Source: Oopsacas minuta
Taxonomy: Eukaryota > Porifera > Hexactinellida > Lyssacinosida > Leucopsacidae
DNA: 64,000 nt
Reading direction: 5' to 3'
Assembly: GCA_024704765.1 (NCBI GenBank)
Contig: JAKMXF010000233.1
Coordinates: 372,001-436,000, forward strand
Positions 60,401 to 64,000 of the stretch are shown here, piece by piece. How positions within the stretch are numbered: position 1 is the first letter of the stretch; every line of letters starts with the position of its first letter. A program made the position numbers and the translations under genes. Under the pieces are notes generated by a model that was not told the DNA's origin, ran no database searches, and saw only the letters and a program-made list of their open reading frames with translations.

Positions 60401-63400
60401 GATGGGACGTTCCGCATATGTCCACGAAATTCCAAAGATCCGTTTACGAACTCTAAGAAGTGTATTCTACCATCGTAACGTTCATTCCCAACAAATCGGA
60501 ACTGACCAGACCATCCAAGAAAATCCAATCCAATAATATTTTTATTCAACTCGTTATTGAATGCATTACTTGCATTGTAACTACCTACATTAGCCAAATC
60601 GTATCCCATTTCTATAGTTTTGTTCAAAGCTAGTGCCAAGGCCCACATAGTGTCGTATAGATATATTTCTTCAATGCGAAACTCGCTTTCAAAGAATTCC
60701 TCAGATTCTTTCTCACTCACATACTCCCTGATATCATTGTGGACTTGTGTTGGTGTCTTTCCGCTGTAGAGTACATCTGTTGAGTTGATTAGCTCATCTA
60801 TTCGTGGTAAGGAATTGAAGGCGATTGCACCGTTAGTTAGCATCTGAATATCGGCGAGATTACACTCACCCTTTGTTGTTACAGTTGGATCCCCGTACCA
60901 TCTGGAGCCGTACCAACCGTATAGGAATATGGTTGTTGAGGGAGGGTATAGTGCGGGGAACTTTTTGAGATGGCATAACACTTTTACCAAAGTATTCGGA
61001 TAGGCGTTGACTAGAAGAATAAGATGATTTGATTATAATGGAACCTGTTAAGCAATGACCAAGTGGAATTGTGTCCAAATGCACAGTGCTTCCAGACCTC
61101 CAGCTGGACATATTTCGATACCACGATAATTTTTCCAAAAGTACTCAAATTACAGCAACTCCCGATATATCAAAGCTCAAGGGACCGTGACACTTACTTT
61201 GATATGACCGATGGAATATTTGTTACTTTGACGGTTTGTGACCATATTTGTACAATTCCACACTTCAATATAAGCGGGTATTTCTATATATCCGTGTTAG
61301 ATATAACGGAAGTTGGCTGTATTAAAATACGAATATTAACTTACTTATTAGAATCCTGTATCCCTGTGTATCAACTAATTTTAATAGGGTCTCAACTTGA
61401 TCATCAAACCGAATGCTCTGTGGATCAAATATGCCTACATAATGGTCAATACCCAGCTCCTGGAGTAGCACCTGTGCTTCTTGGCTCGTGGACAGGAAGT
61501 AATCCCCCTGCTGGTTCAAAATAGCTAACCTCCTCCAATTGTAGTGTTGTATGAATTTCATCCAACCCGCAACTATATTCGCATCGCTTGGATTAGCGCG
61601 AATAAATCCCGGATATACATCTGTATTTCCAAGTGCTGGAGAGCGCGACGAATACGTGAATAAGGTGAGACCGTAGAAATGACTCAGCTGTGCGATACCA
61701 GCTGCTGGATCTGAACACGCCGGCCCCAATAGGACGAGGTAACGTTTCGAATCATCACGGAGAAATTCTATAAAAGCCTCTAGTGCATATGCCTCAATGC
61801 ATAGAGTATTTTTCCAAATAAACTTCAGGTTATAATCCTTTAACAGTCCAAGACTGTTGTTATTGATTTGGTTTTCAGTGTATTGGGAGGTGTATGGGAT
61901 GCCTGGGGCGGATATGACAAAAGAGTCAGGGTAAAAACCGGCGATATATACTGTTGTCTTTTCAGCTACACAGCTTGTAAACAACAACAGAGCGAGGGCG
62001 GTGAATAACAAACTAACCATTGTGTTTATTTGCATTTTTAATCAGTCGCCTCTTATTTATGTGTTCTACCAATTTTCTATCCTCGAGTTTGTAACATATT
62101 ATACTTCACTATTGTAATCACATTGCTTATTAGTTAGAACACGTGGATATATGTAAGTAGATTATAACGAGAAATCTATTATTTGTATTGGGTAATTGTG
62201 TCAGTATTGTGTAAATTGTAATCATTATTGAATAATTAGATAATTATCAGCAAAGTCATTCAGGGCGCGCCTAAGTTTCTGCTGATAATTATCAAAGCGC
62301 GCCAATTTTCCCGCCAGAATTTCTATATTTTGTGCATAAAGTTAACGAAAACTCTGAATAATGGGCATAATTCGTGGCAAATATTAAACTGATCACCCTA
62401 CGTCTTTTATAAAGCAATTTCGAAACAGAGCAGAAGTTCCCAACCTTTATTCACCCGTGGACCCTCCCATAGTTTCAGTACAAATTTTGAGATCTCTGCT
62501 GTCGTCCATGGGTCCACGAACTTTTGTTGGGAACAGCTGACTTAGAAGATAACCGCAATTGCGAGCACCAACTAACGAACTTTTACTGGGAAACTAATAT
62601 TACATATATTATCACCTGTTTTACATTCCTTCGCTATATTAGATTCCAGCTTTGTATATTCATAAATAATATTTTTAACTTGTCGCTGCTGTCTGTATCT
62701 GTAATATCTTATAACCACACAAAATAACAGAGTAAGAGCGATCCCTAATACAACCATAAGGATTACAGCAGATGATCCAACGATAGCATAGCCGTACTGT
62801 TCGGAGAATGTTGTGTCTGGTGGAGAAATTGGATCGGTGAATGTACAGTTGTGTGTATTACCAATTTCTACCTAAATAAATTTGATTGTGGATACATTGA
62901 GGTGGATTTTTAAGGGGAAAAGGCAATAATATCTTAATTAAGCCACAATTACTGGTGGCTCAACCACTTCGCATGACCGTATCTCAAAAACTATAAATCC
63001 GTTCTCTATGGTAAAAATTGCAAAAAGTAGGTCAGAATGCCATCTTCCTGAAAAATTATGTCTCAGGACGATTCGCCCTACCATTAATACTCTATACCGG
63101 GGTATTTATGAGGTTTAATGCAGTGGTTCCCACCTGTATCCATGGAAGACAGTTTTTTTGTTAAAATTGGTATAGGGGGTACAGGGGTGTAAATGTGCAT
63201 CTACAGTCTCCCGCCGTGGTGAAAGGAGCCTAAAACGGCCACGGATGAACTTACCCTTAGGGTCCCAGATATCTGACTGGTTGGTATACATTCTAGATTA
63301 TCATCAGTAAGAGTTAGAATTGTACACCCAACTTTCTGGTTAGAAGTTGAGGTTATTGTAATGGAGTATTCATCTTCCTTAACTGACGAGAAACCAGTTC

Positions 63401-64000
63401 CCTATATAGAAATAAATATGTACAAATAAATACAAATGAACATCAAAATATATTCTCCTTACCCCTAACCAACTAATTTCCCTTTCACTACAGTGGTACC
63501 TGTATTGTACGACCCCTGCCATGAGCGACCACATTTGTCGGAACGCCAGGTGGTCGTACAAGGCAGGTACCACTGTATTAACATGGATATATTATACACG
63601 TCTAAATACCTTGATAATGATGCTACTCTTATAAACTGGGTCATCAGCACACATAGGATACTATAATATAATATATATATGTTTGTTTGTTTGTTTATTC
63701 ATTCGTTTATTACTTACCATTAATAGGGTATTCATTAATGTATATTCCACTACTATCACCCCATAATAGATGGAATTGAATCAGGTCTATATCTTCACTA
63801 AAAACCACAACTGGAGGATCACATTCAATTAGCATAGAAGATATCCAATTAGCATTCCGTATGGCATTCCCGTTGCTATACAGGTATATACAGGAGTATT
63901 GGAATCCTAGTATGGGTTCTGGCGCATTAACAGTAAATAGTCCCAATACGTCTGTAGTGTTATCTCCACTATGAACGGATAGTTCTATAGTTTCAGTAAT
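51489..64000 (-). CDS. PLXN: Plexin (3' part; 5' end outside window)
   Basis: Semaphorin receptor. Exons in coding order: 63718->64000 (open), 63610-63635, 63255-63401, 62616-62871, 56265-56410, 55926-56065, 55396-55536, 54812-55016, 53854-54058, 53523-53794, 53062-53190, 52916-52999, 52541-52813, 52193-52237, 51981-52118, 51661-51741, 51489-51599. Visible: IPT-type repeats, a TM helix (VILMVVLGIALTLLFCVV) and juxtamembrane coiled coil (YTKLESNIAKECK). The split RasGAP-like domain keeps the Arg pair at the 55396/55016 junction and the Arg in LVLRFWVNLLKNP; GPIDAITGEAKYSL is diagnostic. A Rho-binding insert has WRRINTLRHYF. The C-terminus STII resembles a PDZ ligand. The 5' boundary of exon 53854-54058 is uncertain. 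Sema and PSI domains must lie beyond the right edge. Introns host LTO1, an NHL gene and a GABA-B-like gene. Confidence 0.92.
51790..51893. repeat. Repeat family D copy
   Basis: Plexin intron, with CCCTTGGCACTGTTTGTGG and TGGCACCGTTTGTGGGGGC tandemly arranged. Confidence 0.55.
52310..52495. repeat. Dispersed repeat, plexin copy
   Basis: Inverted counterpart of 47455-47640, in a plexin intron. Confidence 0.8.
53236..53327. repeat. hAT-like repeat copy
   Basis: Plexin intron; GATCCACGGACGACAGCAGG and AGGGAACCGCTG. Confidence 0.6.
54079..54195. repeat. MITE family A, inverted
   Basis: Plexin intron; ends ATGTAACAGGAGTTGACTGT about 35 bp before the LTO1 start codon, so it may lie in the LTO1 promoter or leader. 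Confidence 0.7.
54230..54661 (+). CDS. LTO1: LTO1 (ORAOV1) homologue, ABCE1 maturation factor
   Basis: 143 aa, one exon, nested antisense in the plexin intron 54059-54811. In yeast and human, LTO1 with YAE1 forms an adaptor that brings the cytosolic Fe-S targeting complex to the ribosome-recycling ATPase ABCE1/Rli1. Seen: the N-terminal block DLFDTILFSDER matching the family, then a Gly every four residues (SQGQSDGERQGKRG...EGLKEGSDLAGEIGFYSG), which is the deca-GX3 motif. Length fits (human 137). The C-terminus ends LNEL, without the aromatic end residue I expect for CIA recognition. A family A element ends just upstream. Confidence 0.88.
   Translation: MAEVSTGRSCNEIDLFDTILFSDERSKSQGQSDGERQGKRGATMKSFSEGLKEGSDLAGEIGFYSGMCEGLLANRAQLEDRYTDKAWSKVIKLLDSIVQFEIRVKEDGIELEDSVIQIRNEFKIIVSKFKLPINFKKSELNEL
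54713..54772. repeat. MITE family A, left end
   Basis: Fragment ACAGACAATTCCTGCTATAT and following; lies between LTO1 and the plexin donor. Confidence 0.65.
55228..55375. repeat. Repeat family D copy
   Basis: Plexin intron; ACCTCCACATACGGAG, GGAATTCGCTCTATTTA and CCAAAAGTTACCC. Confidence 0.6.
55564..55705. repeat. MITE family A, inverted
   Basis: Plexin intron; TTTGACGGTTTGGGACCATA inside, ATATAACAGGAGCCGACTG at the end. Confidence 0.7.
56552..56655. repeat. MITE family B, decayed
   Basis: Upstream of the NHL/Gly-repeat gene; ATAAGCACTTTCCTCTGGAA and CCCAAGGGTGTTATTATA. Confidence 0.65.
56780..58738 (+). CDS. Intronless NHL-type protein with Gly-Thr heptad insert
   Basis: 652 aa, one exon, nested antisense in the 6.2-kb plexin intron. 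N-terminus: coiled coil (about 1-130). One clear NHL-like blade follows (SIDIDKTNNFVYITDTNNS, RIQIF) at about 168-200. From about 305 to 490 the propeller is interrupted by a Gly/Thr/Phe/Leu-rich insert made of seven-residue units [GS]G[LF]GGTT, with FG-containing variants (GLFGG, SGFGG). The remaining C-terminal third resumes beta-propeller-like sequence. It looks distantly related to the two NHL genes at 33761 and 45165 by layout (coiled coil plus NHL, no RING). The insert resembles nucleoporin FG or adhesive Gly-repeat sequence only in composition. Function unknown. Confidence 0.72.
   Translation: MALMRDNCDSKLEILRWIEIQKNILSQDVQFMRDVITARSDEITQELNQCFIDYEQECERLDAMVKLKNFTLEGQNLGNDYYQENMFETQSKIEELKGKLSLDTSFAKNQHLSFDRVKFENMLKENMYIKTPLEKKYKNKHDIIWEKSKKGSLRTQLSSPSSIDIDKTNNFVYITDTNNSRIQIFTEAGDHYSTLLLPDTFYPLRMKVKESAVYIYGKDNDNFYMAICKRFINTVVPNNSDFKTFECIQELVTFDVSDVNNHKSVIFTPRMFQKKPTMFEVNSSKVFGYLANKFHVVMDMDINLHESTGLNFFGGGSTGTGLFGGTTNSRSSTLNFGGASGGLGGTTVPFGGTTGGLRGTTGGLGGTTSGFGGTTSGFGGKTGGLGGTTGGFGGTTGGLGGTTSGFGGTTGGLGGTTSGFGGFGSTTGGLGGTTGGFGGTTGGLGLTTAGLGGTTCPFGTTTGGFGGTTGGLGLTTAGFDGTVGGFGATSIFSSQEKNKYIYLKSIYLGDKTQAIEIQTLHTHKSQTLLYILYKYCKFAVLVFDVFGICLKGIVQMDTSKIPRTFSIDSQCNVILLTGENDNENANNTLRLNVDVEKTTELSVYTPNGCDVLYSNTLHEDPDGIVDICADSNFDIVLLFSEGAEEGGMIRKY
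57820..58250. repeat. 21-bp coding minisatellite
   Basis: Tandem units of about 21 bp, alternating GGTTTGGGTGGCACGACT and GGCTTTGGTGGCACAACT types (42-bp higher-order period), coding for the Gly-Thr heptads. Units are very alike, so copy number probably varies. Confidence 0.9.
58836..58993. repeat. MITE family A, full length
   Basis: TACAGTCAACTCCTGTCATA to ATATAACAGGAGTTGAGTGT; inside the large plexin intron after the NHL/Gly gene. Confidence 0.8.
59248..62035 (-). CDS. GABA-B-like class C G-protein-coupled receptor
   Basis: Two exons, 61345-62035 and 59248-61010, joined in phase 1, 817 aa. Nested in a plexin intron on the same strand. Signal peptide MVSLLFTALALLLFTSCVA (the ATG at 62035 or the in-frame ATG at 62020). 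Venus-flytrap domain about 25-440, with LLGPACSDPAAGIAQL, then SRSPALGNTDVYPGFIR and FLYGWYGSRWY, typical of GABA-B-like receptors. Seven TM helices about 465-740 (FPLILFLSFVATIYVTVII first). No cysteine-rich domain between them, which sets GABA-B-like receptors apart from mGlu and calcium-sensing types. Tail about 80 aa with a short coiled coil (MLEMRIQALVRDNETMKREL). Ligand cannot be told from the sequence. The intron carries a family A element. Confidence 0.9.
61152..61321. repeat. MITE family A, full length
   Basis: ACAGCAACTCCCGATATATC to ATATAACGGAAGTTGGCTGT, inside the single intron of the GABA-B-like gene. Confidence 0.75.
62239..62315. promoter_or_regulatory. GC-rich inverted-repeat cluster upstream of the GABA-B-like gene
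   Basis: GATAATTATCAG (62239) and CTGATAATTATC (62282) form an inverted pair around GGGCGCGCC. A second GCGCGCC and an E2F-like TTTTCCCGCC follow (62297-62315). In AT-rich surroundings this stands out. It lies about 200-280 bp upstream of the nested receptor start, so a promoter role is likely but inferred. Confidence 0.45.
62430..62540. repeat. hAT-like MITE, both ends
   Basis: GAAGTTCCCAACCTTTATTC to TTGTTGGGAACAGCTG, with GCTGTCGTCCATGGGTCC inside; in the large plexin intron. Confidence 0.65.
63489..63577. repeat. Palindromic MITE, 89 bp
   Basis: TACAGTGGTACCTG at the left and CAGGTACCACTGTA at the right, plus internal TTGTACGACC / GGTCGTACAA pairing. In a plexin intron. Confidence 0.85.

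Noticed and set aside
62572-62757. Small separate membrane protein upstream of the GABA-B-like gene
   Set aside because: It is the TM exon of plexin; phase and sequence join to the exon at 56410.

Overview
This is a eukaryotic, AT-rich window from an animal genome with standard stop codons, short GT-AG introns and many small inverted-repeat elements in introns. The gene set is metazoan (RAF kinase, WIF-domain protein, NOVA-like KH proteins, CARMIL, ABI, plexin, class C GABA-B-like receptor). Strongly divergent sequences, compact spacing and a GABA-B-like receptor next to plexin suggest an early-branching animal, most likely a sponge. That placement is inference; I see no marker that fixes the species.

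Left part (1-22.4 kb): a RAF kinase gene of about 17 exons on + (300-14481), then a secreted WIF-EGF-Ig protein on + (16022-20843) whose fifth intron end carries a MULE-derived foldback element, then an intronless BTB gene on - (21329-22327). Middle (22.8-31 kb): two tandem NOVA-like three-KH RNA-binding genes on + and a two-exon HACD (3-hydroxyacyl-CoA dehydratase) gene on -. From 33 to 42.2 kb lies an 8-exon CARMIL gene on +, with an intronless NHL-repeat gene and a tiny possible gene nested antisense in its introns. From 42.8 to 51.2 kb are an intronless Asn-rich nuclear-type protein (-), a second near-identical NHL-repeat gene (+), ABI (-) and a membrane-anchored SH3 protein (-).

Right part (51.5-64 kb): a plexin gene on - with 17 exons visible, running off the right edge. 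One plexin intron holds LTO1 on +. A 6.2-kb plexin intron holds two whole genes: an NHL protein with a large Gly/Thr heptad insert (+) and a two-exon GABA-B-like receptor on the same strand as plexin.

Functionally, CARMIL (capping protein regulator), ABI (WAVE complex), plexin (GTPase-linked guidance receptor) and the SH3 membrane protein all point to actin and adhesion control. They sit next to each other, but nothing in the sequence shows co-regulation. Exon structures were read by hand from splice sites, reading phase and family alignment from memory; no transcript or database check was possible.
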